From Scortum barcoo (Eukaryota; Chordata; Actinopteri; Centrarchiformes; Terapontidae): DNA of 64,000 nt. Below are positions 12,101 through 22,417 of this stretch, piece by piece (the stretch's first letter is position 1; each line of letters starts with the position of its first letter). The stretch spans positions 6,282,001-6,346,000 of the forward strand of contig CM041544.1 in the NCBI GenBank assembly GCA_023238725.1, read 5' to 3'. The position numbers were made by a program, and so were the translations under genes. A model generated the notes under the pieces. That model was not told where the DNA came from, ran no database searches, and saw only the letters and a list, made by a program, of their open reading frames with translations.

Positions 12101-14057
12101 AGCATAGATATGAATTTGTGACAGGGTGAAGGCTGGAACTGACCCGGGTAGATCTCCTGTACCACAGAGGATGAAACAAATCAAAGGTTTGCTAAAAAAT
12201 ATCTGCATCTGGAAAACGTTTTTAAAATCTTTGTTAACGTTGAACACCTGGATAAACTCAGTCTTGGATCAAATGGAACCTTTCACATCAAATGAATACA
12301 AATACAGTCCAATAACCTAAGGACAAATTCAACCTTATGACAGAAGGATAGCATTTTTACAAGTTTTGTGGCAGATTCCAGTTTTGTGTGCGCATATTTA
12401 ATCTTAAAAACATAATTTTAAAAAGTTTATTATCTTATCACACCATGATCGTAGTGTGGGACAATCCAATTATTTTTGATGAATCGTTATCAACTTTGAT
12501 TTGCATAAAAAGTGAGTGGACACAAACCTTAGCAAACTTAAAAAAGGGTCTTGGGTCCCTTCTGAAGTATTCAATGTCAAACATAGCTTGAGGGTCTGGG
12601 AGATCAGGGAAATCTACAGCAAGCCGTGCATAAATCCCATCTCTGGAGCGAAAGTCTGGTATTCCACATGAAACTGACACCTACAAAGAACAAGCATAAC
12701 GACAATCTGACTTAACAACATGAACACAGGTTGTATGCATTCACTCCACACTGACAGACAACCAGACAACACAACTGCATAATACAGCGTAAATTCATAC
12801 CCCAGCACCAGTCAGCACAAGAATCCTTTTGCTTTCATGGAGTAGCCTGACCACATCCTCTAAAGTGTTGATATCCTTCCGCTTCTTCCTTTTTGGAGGT
12901 TCTGAGATGTTGATGATGATCTGCCACAATGTCATGTCGTCTAAATCTGGTGGGAGGACGGTCTCCGGCAGCAAATCCCTCAGGATGGTCCTTGGGTCGG
13001 TTTCTCGGATGTGCTGCTGTATGAAACTGTACGAACCTGAGCAGGAACACAACATTTCAGCTTGACTTGCATCCTAAGATGAAGAAGCTGTATACAGCTG
13101 CCTACTTCCTTGCAACATAACATCAGGGGAGGGTTCACAGTCACCTAGTTACCTATTTGTGGTTGAGGAGTCCAGTCGCTGGAGCTCGCATGTGAAGATC
13201 TGTCATCTTCCTCATTGATGTGGTCAGGTGTGACAGCAAGCCCATTAGAGGGCAGATCGTCATGTCCAAGGAAATCTGAGCACAGGGAAGTTTGGAAAAT
13301 CAATTACTAAAACTACAGATACGGTGTCGCATGTCTCTACTAAGCACTGCCATTAATTACAGCCATTAATCCATGTCAACAAACTCAGTGTGGTGACATC
13401 AACTTAACATCAGGGGGAGCGAGATGTGAGCCGGCTAACAAATGCTAAGTCGCTACCAAAGTTTAGTGTGGAGATATTAAATCCTCACAACATGCGACCG
13501 TTTTCTCTCTCCCCTAAACGACATGTTAAATAAGAAGCCCCACAACCCTCCGCACCGACACATCTTTGTGTTTGACGTTAGATTAGATTCAATTATATCA
13601 TTTACTGACCTAACCATACTAACTTCAAACTAGCCGGTTAAGTTGGTAAAACGAGAGCTCTTTAAATACTCTGATAAGTACGGCTCTGTTTTATGTCTCT
13701 TTTCATACCGGCCCCCTCCTCAGTTGTCCCAGACACAGCGCCGTCCTCTAGTTTCCTGGCTGGTTTGTGCGGCTCGGGGAGCAGCAGTAGTCCCGGTCCA
13801 TTGTTTTCTCCGCCTGGCGCCGCCGCGGCCTGCTGCACCGCCATCACCGGCTTCGCTTCCTCCTCCGCTGCCTGCGCACAACTCACCGCCGCCTCCGGGC
13901 TCCCCGTGGCCGCAGAGACACACGAGAGTTGGTCGGTGTTGGCGGCTTTGAACCCGTGCTTCGCCACCGGACTTATTTTCGATCTTTTCGCGGCAGGTTC
14001 TTCCATTTCGGAGGCGCTCGAAAAGGCCGCTCCGACGCTGCTCTGTCCGTCCGCCAT
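9155..14057 (-). CDS. sirt1: Sirtuin 1, NAD-dependent protein deacetylase, complete
   Basis: SIRT1 is a mainly nuclear NAD+-dependent lysine deacetylase acting on p53, FOXO, PGC-1alpha and histones. Nine coding exons, minus strand: 14057-13709, 13275-13153, 13036-12801, 12680-12528, 12156-12009, 11918-11839, 10541-10358, 10236-9709, 9444-9155. They total 2,091 nt, 696 aa (human 747). The Ala/Gly-rich N-terminus with KRSK and the basic NLS-like SEPPKRKKRKD precede the sirtuin core. That core shows the NAD-binding GAGVSVSCGIPDFRS, QNIDTLE, the catalytic His at about residue 336 (QCHG, split by an intron), and the Zn tetrad Cys344/347 and Cys368/371. GENLPE, VIGSSLKVRPVALIP and INREQLPH follow. 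The last exon keeps the conserved YIFHGAEVYSDSEDE and an acidic Ser-rich tail. All active-site residues that can be judged are intact. The 10358/10236 junction gives PNSIPHEVPQ. Confidence 0.97.
10542..11838. other. sirt1 intron between coding exons 6 and 7
   Basis: A 1.3 kb AT-rich intron bounded by a donor after 11839 and an acceptor before 10541. Nothing recognisable was found inside: no exon, RNA gene or named repeat. Confidence 0.7.
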
Positions 14058-14848
14058 CTTCAGCCCGCAGCTCCTTCCTCCCGGACAGCTGGCTCATTTG
14101 CATACGGCACGTGACGGTCTCTCGTCCAATGAGCGACGGAAGGAACCTCCTCCTCTGACGTAATTGACATAAAACCATAACAAAAATCTGCTGCCTTCAA
14201 AAACTGTCGGACATATTTTGAGCAGGAAAGACCTGATGAAGTGAGATAAGTGTGAGTGAGTGTATGTGTGTCCAAAACGCAGGCGTCACACTGTACTATA
14301 ACAGCATGTGAGCCGTGTCAATAGGCATATTTATCAACATTTGGATAATAAGTTGAAATAATAATTGCAACTTCAGTTACGCGCCTCCTGCTACTTAACC
14401 CTTTTCATTTTGCCTTGAATGCCGCACGGTATGTAGTCCAGTCATCAGAAACACGAGAGTCATAACAGAGTCATTTATATTGCTTTCTTACTCACGGCTA
14501 AATTTGCTGTTACTTTATTCCCTGATGAATTTGGGAATTCCGAGCATTACTGAAACTTCATTTGGACACATGAATGCACCACAACACACGTCATACTGAG
14601 GGAGAGGGGGCCGCTGAATTCAGGAGAGATCTCACTGGACCATTTCGACCATTTGGCTGCCTCTCTGGTAATTACACCGAGGCGTACTGACAAAACAATA
14701 ACGAGACAGAGTCAGAGAGAGAGACAGAGGCAGCAGCAGAGAGGGGGAGTCCATCACCGGCAGCATCCCCTAAACGGAGCAGCTGACCTCCAGGAGAGCA
14801 GATATTAAAGTTGCTTTCTAAACCGCACACATTTCCTAACAGGTTTTT
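14058..14848. promoter_or_regulatory. Shared divergent promoter region of sirt1 and dnajc12
   Basis: Only 791 bp separates the two start codons, which face away from each other, the same head-to-head arrangement as in mammals. Next to sirt1 the DNA is GC-rich and holds a CACGTG E-box in GGCACGTGACGG (about 14106-14117), an ATTGG/CCAAT element (CCAATGAGCG, ~14134) and a CRE-like TGACGTAATT (~14157). Next to dnajc12 is a purine-rich GAGA stretch (14700-14750), probably 5' UTR. Sites are read by eye; function is inferred from position. Confidence 0.6.
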
Positions 14849-16981
14849 ATGGAGGCTGTTTTGAATTGCAAACCAGAGGACTTGGAGGACTACTACGGGT
14901 TATTAGGATGTGACGAGCTGTCGTCGGTAAGTTCTGGCCAGCGTGGTTGTGAGGGACCAGCCTATTTGCTGGGTGACATAGTGGTTGTCTGGCTCTACAA
15001 CCCAAAACATGCTGGTTTTTAAAGTTCAGAAGGTTAGTAATAATACAAAAAGATGAATGTGCGACGACGAGCATCAACAGGGGTAAGTTATTCATGTGAC
15101 AGGCCGATGGGTGGTGTCCTCCAGAGGTTAGTCCGAGCCAGCAGAGACCTGTTGATGCTTCAGCAAAAGATGTCAGAGGTGCGTCATCCGGTGTCTGTGG
15201 AGGCTTCCCTTTATACTCAATAACTCATTCTTACACCTGCACAACTAAAGGCAATACAATGGTTTCTGTTCATGTCATTAACAGTACAAAGTGTGACAAC
15301 ATCCGTGATGGGAACATTAATACCAGTAAATGTGTTAACTATTTCTGAATTGTATAAGCACGGTTGTGGGCTAATGCATTGGAGGGCCTCGAAATAAAGC
15401 GGATCAACCTGATTTCATTAATGAGATCAGGTTCAGAAAATCACTGGATGTATCTCCCTTACATGCTGTATGCAAGAATAAAGCTGAATTTGTTTTGTGG
15501 CCTCCCAGTCACACCGAGACTGAAATGTGGGTAAATCTTTGTCCCATGAGATTGAAATAAGTGACTGATTTCTGAATTTCAAATATTTATATTGGCAAAA
15601 GCACCTTATATTTGTTTAATCTTTCACTTTGCAGACTGAACAGCTTCTCAACGAGTACAAGATCCGAGCCTTGGCATGTCACCCAGACAAACACCAGGAC
15701 AACCCGAGCGCAGGTAGATAAAGGAATTTTCATTAATATGTTATCGAACATAATGATATTTAAGCTTTGTATTATTACCTTTTTTTTAAATGATATTTTT
15801 CTCCTTATATCTCAGTTTTCTTATATATCAAACAAACACTTAATGGATCTTTCTGATGTCTTGACTTCAAAGCAAATCATGTTAATGGAGAGCTTACAAG
15901 TGCAGGCAGAGAAGTGGGTATTTATTTCTCCTCATTTGGGAGGCATAATATTCCACATTAGCCTCTGATATTTTCTTTCTTCCTGACAGTGGCAGATTTC
16001 CAAAAGCTGCAGGAAGCCAAAGAGGTTTTATGCAATGAAAGCAAAAGAAAAAACTACGACCTTTGGAAAAGAAGTGGAGTTACAATTCCATTTCATGACT
16101 GGCAAGCCTTGAATGACTCTGTCAAAACTGTATGTAATGTCTTCACTTTGGTATGGATTTTCTAAACACTGTTTAATTTGTATAATTTAGAGAGCCTACT
16201 GATATATTTGTTCATTTGTTTCCAGTCCATGCACTGGGCTGTGAGGAATAAGAAGGAACCAATGTTGGAGGCCTCAAAAGCAGAAGTCCCTGTCGCTCCC
16301 CAGACAGAGGACCTTCATCCTGAGCAAGAGGCACCAGTGATCCCTTCGTGTGATGCCATGCCATCCTCAAGTAAGTGAATGTTCTCAAAGCACCAAGTTT
16401 ATTTTAATGGTTAATTCTTCTGTGCAAAACACAACATCTAAAAAAATACAATCATGGAGGTGGCCAATAAAGGGCAGATAAATCAGTGCCTCTAATATCC
16501 TTATTTTTGTGGCTTAAGGATTCAAGAATTCACTGCCTATGCAGAACTGATACCTCTTCTCTGAGGTGTTTTACACTTCTTTGCACTACTTTCTGCTTTT
16601 CTGTTTGACTTTATGTAGTTTGCCTCAAACCCCACAGAAAAGTCAGCCTGAGGCTTTTCATTTGTATGTTATTATTGCTCTTACAACAGGGGTGAAATAA
16701 TACATCTCTTAATAAATAACAAATGTTATATAATGTGTTGTACATTATAAAATGTTTGCTTACTGTATCACATCAGCACATCTGAATATTTCTGTCCTGT
16801 TCATTATTCATGATGTACCTTTTAAGGCATATTTACTGTATTATTTACAGTGCTGAATGTACAATTAAGAATTAACTAACTTTTATCATTTTTGTTAGGT
16901 GATTACTGCCATCGCCGTTTTCGTTGGGCCGCTGACTCGCCATCTAGTCTGCTGCAGAGGTTTAGAAATTATGAAATTTAA
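14849..16981 (+). CDS. dnajc12: DnaJ homolog subfamily C member 12, complete
   Basis: DNAJC12 is a small cytosolic J-domain co-chaperone of HSP70 that helps fold the aromatic amino-acid hydroxylases (phenylalanine, tyrosine and tryptophan hydroxylase). Five coding exons: 14849-14926, 15635-15713, 15990-16129, 16226-16370, 16899-16981. They join in frame to 525 nt, 174 aa (human 198). The J domain begins EDYYGLLGCDELSS, and the HPD triad at residues 42-44 (ACHPDKHQDNP) that stimulates HSP70 ATPase is intact. PFHDWQALNDSVKTSMHWAVR follows. The protein ends in the diagnostic conserved C-terminus RFRWAADSPSSLLQRFRNYEI. The linker between these parts is acidic/Pro-rich and shorter than in mammals, which explains the length difference. 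It is divergently transcribed from the sirt1 promoter region. Confidence 0.96.
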
Positions 16982-17305
16982 TTTTGTTCAACTGGTTGTG
17001 TCCTGTTATTGTTCTGTATCTGGTCTGTCATTACCTGTATTGTAGATACTTATGTATATTTTCTGGCTGTAACTCCACTAAACGTCTCACACCAACTGGA
17101 AATTGTGACCTCTCAATGTCTGTTCCAAGTGTGAAATGCTTCGTCCTACGGAAAATCAGACGATCGCCTATTGGATTATGTGAATCATTTATTTTGTTAT
17201 TAGTTTTGCTCATGTTAATTGTGTTCAGTACCACAAAATGGAGATATGCTCATGCATTTAATGCTGTAATGTGTATTTTTGTGTTGCTGACAAGCTCATA
17301 ATGGT

Positions 17306-17311
17306 AATAAA
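17306..17311 (+). terminator. dnajc12: dnajc12 polyadenylation signal AATAAA
   Basis: A canonical AATAAA about 325 bp after the dnajc12 stop codon, the first good hexamer in the 3' UTR. Confidence 0.7.
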
Positions 17312-17814
17312 AACTGAAACACATCATGTACATGATTTTGCTCATGCGTATTACTTAATGTATCCAAAACCAATGTCTTAATTGGAAATATAGCATTCAG
17401 TTTAGGTACAGTTGTCTAAAAAAATATTAAAACAATTGTGAGAAAATGGCTAACCTAAACTACAAAATTATTACAGCTGGAATTGTTACGATTGTCAATA
17501 TATCAAATCATAAAGAATAATCAGTCTGATTATTGATGTGATGTGTGAAGGCTGGCTCCATACTGGAACTGTTGTTCAGTCTGTTATCATTAGTCATCCA
17601 TGTCTTCAAATATTAATGATATAATAGAAACTGAATGATCCAAAGTTATATAAGTTCAGGACTAGATCAAAAAACATAAACAACAAAGAGGGAAAACACG
17701 AGGAAAAAAAAAACATTGACAAAAAATGGATTAGATCTGATTATTGATCAAGGACAACTGATATGTTTTTTTTTTTATCTCTACTGTCCTACTGTACTTT
17801 GGCTTAGCAGAAAC
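17312..17814. other. Intergenic AT-rich spacer
   Basis: AT-rich DNA with A and T homopolymer runs between the dnajc12 3' end and the first LINE fragment. No gene or named element is seen. Confidence 0.6.
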
Positions 17815-18420
17815 TTAGACTAGATTTAGACTTATACAGACTATATTGTCATTCAGATATACAGTGTATACAGAACGAAATGACGTTGCATTTGCTCGCA
17901 ACAGTATAAAAAATACAGAATATAGACAGTGAAATGAGGATATAGGCAGTAGAAAATATAAATATAGAATATAAACAGTAATAGAATATAGACAGTGCAA
18001 ATGGCAAAAAACAGTGCAAAATGCAAAAACAGTGCAAGAATGCAGTACGGTACGGTTTAAAAAGTGACAGTAGTGCAGTCTATGGATTTAAGAGTTTAAG
18101 AGTCTGATGGCCAGGGGGAAAAAGCTGTTCCTGAACCTGGTGGTTCTGCACCGGATGCTGTAGAAACTTCTTCCGGAGGGCAGAAGTGAAAAAAGTCCAT
18201 GGTGGGGGTGTGAGGCGTCCTTGATGATGTTTCTGGCCCAGGACACACAGCGCTGAGGGGCAATGTATTGCACAGAAGGAAGGGAGCTCCCGATGATTTT
18301 CTCAGCTGTCCTCACCACTCTCCTCACATTCCTCCAGTCAGCAGCAGTGCATCCTCTGCACCACACAGAGATGCAGTTGGTGAGGATGCTGTCTACAGTA
18401 CTCCTGTAGAACGTTTGTTC
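17815..18420 (-). mobile_element. LINE 3' fragment (jockey/CR1-like, teleost)
   Basis: Minus-strand frame at 18366-18088 encodes the end of a non-LTR reverse transcriptase ORF: WRNVRRVVRTAEKIIG, then IIKDASHPHHGLFSLLPSGR, ending FRNSFFPLAIRLLNS. It is followed by an AT-rich 3' UTR with internal short repeats. It is heavily 5'-truncated and resembles the tail of the larger LINE copies at 35.2 and 47.3 kb. Confidence 0.75.
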
Positions 18421-18760
18421 AGCAAGGCCTGGTGAAAAAGAGGAAGAGAAACCCTGATGGCACTCATGATATCAGTAAAGAGCATAAAAATGTCATTATA
18501 CCAGTAACATCTGTGTCAACTGTACAAATCCTCCAACACAACAAGTGCTGCTATATGGAGACTGCTGGAGCCCGTGCATCAGGTTTGAAACACACATTTG
18601 GAGCATCTCTTCTTTTTAAGCGCAGACATACATCTGATCGGGGGATGCAGCAGCGGTTGAAGACATATTCAATTCACTTAAGTCAAAGTAGTAATACCAC
18701 AGTGCAGAAATTCTCTGGTACGTGTATAAGCCCTGCAATGAAAATATAAAGGAAAAGAAG
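18421..18760 (+). other. Unrecognised 105-codon open frame
   Basis: A plus-strand frame at 18432-18749 starts with a basic cluster (KKRKRNP) and is not obviously low-complexity (for example HTFGASLLFKRRHTSDRG). I do not recognise it. It abuts a LINE fragment and could be a fragment of a retroposed gene, a transposase remnant or chance. Confidence 0.2.
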
Positions 18761-18929
18761 GAAAATATTAAAGTATCAAAAGTTAAATAACTACAAACTC
18801 ATTATGTAGAGCAATAACTACTCACCACCACTACTGAACCGGTAATCAGAATTCATCATGTTTTATAAAGGGATCCTGTAATTTTTAACATGTTAAAGGG
18901 ACATATGTTTTCACTTGACCCAGTTAGCT

Positions 18930-19170
18930 TATCTCTACTGTCCTTGATAAAGGGATTTGTTGTACCTATCAAATCAATATATTGGAGCAAAAAGTACAAA
19001 ATTTCTGAATGGCTGTCGAGTAGTGGTATAAATTAGCAAACATTAAAATAATTGAGTTAAGTACAAGTACCACAAAAGGGTACTTCCATACAGTATTTTC
19101 ATAAATGTGCTTGGTTACTTTCCACTTCACTACTACTACTACTACTACTTTCACTTCAGCGTGGGAACAC
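18930..19170. repeat. Common teleost interspersed repeat fragment (GTACTT-rich)
   Basis: AAGTACAAGTACC... followed by TGTGCTTGGTTACTTTCCAC matches from memory a short non-autonomous repeat very frequent in teleost genomes. It ends in an (ACT)n stretch at about 19131-19150. The family name is not certain. Confidence 0.4.
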
Positions 19171-19323
19171 ACACTTTACCCACTGACACACTGCAGAGTC
19201 TGTTACATTGACTATGTATAAAGATATATTACAATATATCTCTTCTATTACATATATATGTACAGTCATTAAACTGACCTGTCATAATGCAACTTCGCCA
19301 CTAGATGTCACTATGACTGTTGA

Positions 19324-19332
19324 TGACGTCAC
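19324..19332 (+). promoter_or_regulatory. ATF/CRE box of 7SL copy 1 (-50 to -42)
   Basis: Perfect palindromic TGACGTCAC at the same distance as the ATF site of human 7SL. This copy also has a TATA-like GATAAAAG at 19343-19350 (-31 to -24). Confidence 0.8.
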
Positions 19333-19373
19333 TTTTGTAGAAGATAAAAGCCCAATGACTTCGTCTGTTTCTC

Positions 19374-19671
19374 GCCGGGTGCGGTGGCGCGCGCCTGTAA
19401 TCCAAGCTACCGGGAGGCTGAGGCTGGCGGATCGTTTGAGCTCAGGAGCTCTGAGCTGCAGCGGACTATGCCGATCGGGTGTCCGCACTAAGTTCAGTAT
19501 CGATATGGTGCTCCTGGGGGAGCCCGGGACCACCAGGTCGTCTAAGGAGGGGTGCACCGGCCCAGGTCGGAAACGGAGCAGGTCAAAGCCCCCGTGCCGC
19601 TCAGTAGTGGGATCGCGCCTGTGAATAGACGCTGTAGTGCAGCCTGAGTAATACAGCGGGACCCAGTCTTT
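19374..19671 (+). ncRNA. rn7sl: 7SL RNA (signal recognition particle RNA), copy 1
   Basis: SRP RNA is the scaffold of the signal recognition particle, which pauses translation (Alu domain, SRP9/14) and targets ribosomes to the ER (S domain, SRP54/19/68/72). The transcript is about 298 nt, the metazoan length. It has the GCCGGGTGCGGTGGCGCG 5' end and the UGUAAUCC U-turn at nt 23-30. Further on come ATGCCGATCGGGTGTCCGC, the helix 6 region (CCACCAGG...GGAG loop), and helix 8 GGTCGGAAACGGAGCAGG with AGTAGTGGGATCGCGCC, all nearly as in human 7SL. It has A at nt 123 where copies 2, 4 and 5 have G. A T5 terminator follows. Confidence 0.95.
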
Positions 19672-19673
19672 TT
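19669..19673 (+). terminator. Pol III terminator T5, 7SL copy 1
   Basis: Run of five T after CCCAGTC, at the expected 3' end of 7SL RNA. Confidence 0.85.
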
Positions 19674-20290
19674 ACACTCTCTACACTGCGGAAACACACC
19701 GGGACACCGCACACACCAGCAACACACACCTCTTTACAGCTCACTGCTGCACACACGCTCAACCTTTCCTCTCCTCTACCCCTCAAAACACGCACAAAGC
19801 TGCTCTGTGTCTTTGTCCTACAGCGCCTCCACCTGGACAACACACACAATCAACAACACACACACACACACACGCAGTCAGCTCACAGCTTCTTCTCTCA
19901 CTCACTCAGTAAAGTTTTACACGTTTTTTAAATATGCCATACAGAAGTCGTAATAAACAGTAGGCTAAGGTATGAATAACAGAACTATTTATTTATCATA
20001 AATAATCTCATTAGAGATACAGCCTGTTAAGTTCAATTTCTTATGCTCTAGTCTGGTAGTCTCTTCCTCCCTAAATAGTCGATAGACAGACAGATAAATA
20101 GATATTTTGTTCATCCCTAAAGGGAAATTCAACTGTCCATTACCTCATGAAAAACAACCACCACACTTCCACTCATCAATAAAGAGTATTAAAATAGACT
20201 TATAGTAATAAAATAGAACAAACATTTTTTTTTATTAAAAATTCAATTAAAATTGCCCATCCAGCCTACTTGCGGCAGAGGTGGTGTGTG
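19674..20290 (+). repeat. 7SL copy 1 3' flank (type A) with CA repeat and LINE-like tail
   Basis: About 190 bp after the terminator is shared by all copies and leads to a CA run (~19856-19873). The following type-A flank (CAGCTCACAGCTTC...) is shared only with copy 3 (39900-40405). Inside it, 20083-20150 (AGACAGACAGATAAATAGAT... CATCCCTAAAGGGAAATTC) resembles the 3' tail of teleost LINE/SINE elements. Confidence 0.7.
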
Positions 20291-20690
20291 ACTGTGTGTG
20301 ACTGTCACATTTCATTGATATTAAAGTGTTATTATTATTGTGTACTATTATTGTTGGGCATTCATTTTCTGGTTAGCTCATTTCCAAACTACATTAAAAG
20401 TTCTCAGTCAAATCCAACAAGAAAAAAGACAAATGTGGTGTTCAATTAAAACCTTTTATTTAAAAAATAAAATAAAAAAGTTGGTACTGATGGTCGACGC
20501 TGTGGTTTAACCACAAACCACGTGTGAAACCTGGCAGGACCAAGGGGAGGGGTCACCAATCTCCCGGTGACAGCAGAAAGAGCTCCACTTTCTGCTGCCA
20601 CGTGGCATCCGCTACGGTGCCACCGGTGAGGATATTTCAGTTTTGAAAAGAAATTCCATTAATAACCCCGATTCTAGCTTAAAGATATTA
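20291..20690. other. Spacer with a perfect short hairpin
   Basis: No gene is recognised. It contains a perfect 10-bp inverted repeat, CAGCAGAAAG (20571-20580) and CTTTCTGCTG (20588-20597), with a 7-nt loop in a GC-rich patch unlike its AT-rich surroundings. Confidence 0.5.
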
Positions 20691-21060
20691 ATCAACTACA
20701 TGAGTATCAAATATCATATCTGTAATGTATATGTTGAACCAACTTTTAACTTTTTAGACACATTTTTCACATTGATTGATAAAATGAGATCATTTTGGCC
20801 TACGATGTCTGTATATAGAAAAATTATTCCTTTTAGTAACTTTGATTCTGGGTCAAATCTATTGAAAGACTAGACTGGTAATGAAATATCAGTCATTATT
20901 TACAGTGTTTAGAAAAACAGCCACACCAGGATCTGTGAACCCTGAAGCTTGAATAATATCATAATCATGTGTAGAGGGAGATGAATAACCAGGTTTCTCT
21001 ACTCAGTTAAGCTCAAAATCCGGATAAGACTCACCAAAATGCATGTAAACACACTCCGAG
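20691..21060 (+). repeat. Unclassified repeat; inverted partner at 41330-42025
   Basis: The reverse complement of about 20740-21060 matches 41330-41465 plus 41855-42025. In the right copy the match is interrupted by a SINE. Shared stretches include GAAATATCAGTCATTATTT and ACCAGGTTTCTCTACTCAG. The family is not identified. Confidence 0.7.
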
Positions 21061-21286
21061 CTGCTGCTGCTCAGAGCTCCTCTGCTGCTGTGAGATTTTT
21101 AGGTGACGTTCCCACACCAGTGTGAGATGCCTCTTTCTGTTTTTTGGTGGCTACAGTTCAATGTACTTAGAGCTTTTTAACAAATACATTTTACATTTCA
21201 TTATAGGCTACCTAATTAACTATTAAATACACTGTGAATATGTCAAACATGGAAACATAACACTGATACAGAGCACTAACACATCG

Positions 21287-21311
21287 TTAGCCTCATAGCA
21301 TAATTGCCTAA
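21287..21311 (+). repeat. Left arm of a perfect 25-bp inverted repeat
   Basis: TTAGCCTCATAGCATAATTG plus 5 bases, exactly complementary in inverted order to 30005-30029. The pair brackets both the Gypsy and Rex3 insertions, as terminal repeats of an older DNA transposon would, or could be two unrelated copies of a repeat. Confidence 0.6.
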
Positions 21312-21879
21312 CGTCATATTTTAAGGTTTTCAGAAAACAAGAAAAAACACATTTTTTGGCAAACGAATACGATTTTTTCTTAATAAAGAAAAGACACAAT
21401 AAGGACTACATAACAAATAAAAGTGACTTAGGCAAATCTTGCAGAAAATATGCCATGACTTAGGCATTTTTACTCTTACATACATCTACATTACATTACT
21501 TACATTTTCCCTTACATTTCTCCTGCCAACCTTAACCAGTCCCACTCAGGTGCTGTGTGTATTTTCACAATGTCTATTGATGAGGGAGGTGGTCACATTA
21601 CTGGTGGGCCACTCTTGGTAGTACTGGCTTCAGTGCCTGCTGGTCAATGAATCTCCTGACCTAAATTGTTAACTGAGCAAGAAAGAGTCTGACCCAGTGG
21701 AACGATTCTTTGGGGATGCTGAATTGCTGAGGCAGGTCCTCCCAGTCAGACTTATACTTACACAGTCAAACTTATACCGAATTCTACCATCTGCCAAGTA
21801 CTGGAGAGCCCGAAGGTCACGGACTGTGGGGTCGCAAACTTTTCTACCTTGTCAGATGTTGGTGACATCGGCCCCTGAT
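21312..21879. other. Unrecognised host sequence, left of the Gypsy insertion
   Basis: The sequence interrupted by the two transposons continues 21312-21879, 25732-25856 and 29257-30004. It has patches of open frame (21697-21921 and 29253-29492) but no homology that I recognise. TGACTTAGGCA recurs near 21424, 21455 and 30001. Confidence 0.4.
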
Positions 21880-22062
21880 TGTGATGTTTATAATCAACTG
21901 AAGAAACTGGGTCTCATTTAACATGCATATTTTATTACTGACTGCATTCTTCTTCTTCTAAAACCCACTGTGTGACAAAACAATATGTGCAGCTTACAGG
22001 TAGAAACACTACTCGCCACTGTCCTCTTCTGGTTGGGAGTATCAACAGCTCTTATCACAACA
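21880..22062 (-). repeat. Gypsy 3' LTR
   Basis: 183 bp with TG...CA ends read on the minus strand (TGTTGTGATAAGAGC to ATAAACATCACA). It is longer than its partner by an extra CTTCTT and one T. Confidence 0.92.
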
Positions 22063-22417
22063 TCTCTATTTCTTTAGATGTAAGCTGTACACAACAATTA
22101 TTCATCTAACAAACTCACACTACAGTGAAGTATTCTTGTCAACCAAAAGAAAATATGAATGACAAGTCCCTTAATTTTAAACAGCACAAACAGAATTCTT
22201 TACATTCCTGTTTTGTGTTTGTTTTTTTTGTCAACACAAATATGTCCTTCTTTTGATTAGTTTTTTTTAACAAAATAAACAAACCTTTCTCTTTTGTTTT
22301 TAAAAAAACAAACCAACAGTAACAACAAACATTTTCCTTGGTTTTAAGTACAATAATGTCAATTCAGTTGAGTTCTTTTTTTTTTTAAACAAAAAGATAC
22401 AACTCAGTTCTTTGGCT

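Noticed and set aside
19208..19624. Conserved ~123-codon frame repeated at 31670, 39277, 43758 and 51660
   Set aside because: It runs through the promoter and body of the 7SL gene; conservation is explained by the RNA. The minus-strand frames over the same spots are likewise shadows.
19374..19671. Human Alu/7SL contamination
   Set aside because: The RNA differs from human 7SL at scattered fish-specific positions, lacks the Alu dimer and A-tail, and continues smoothly into flanks shared by the other copies.
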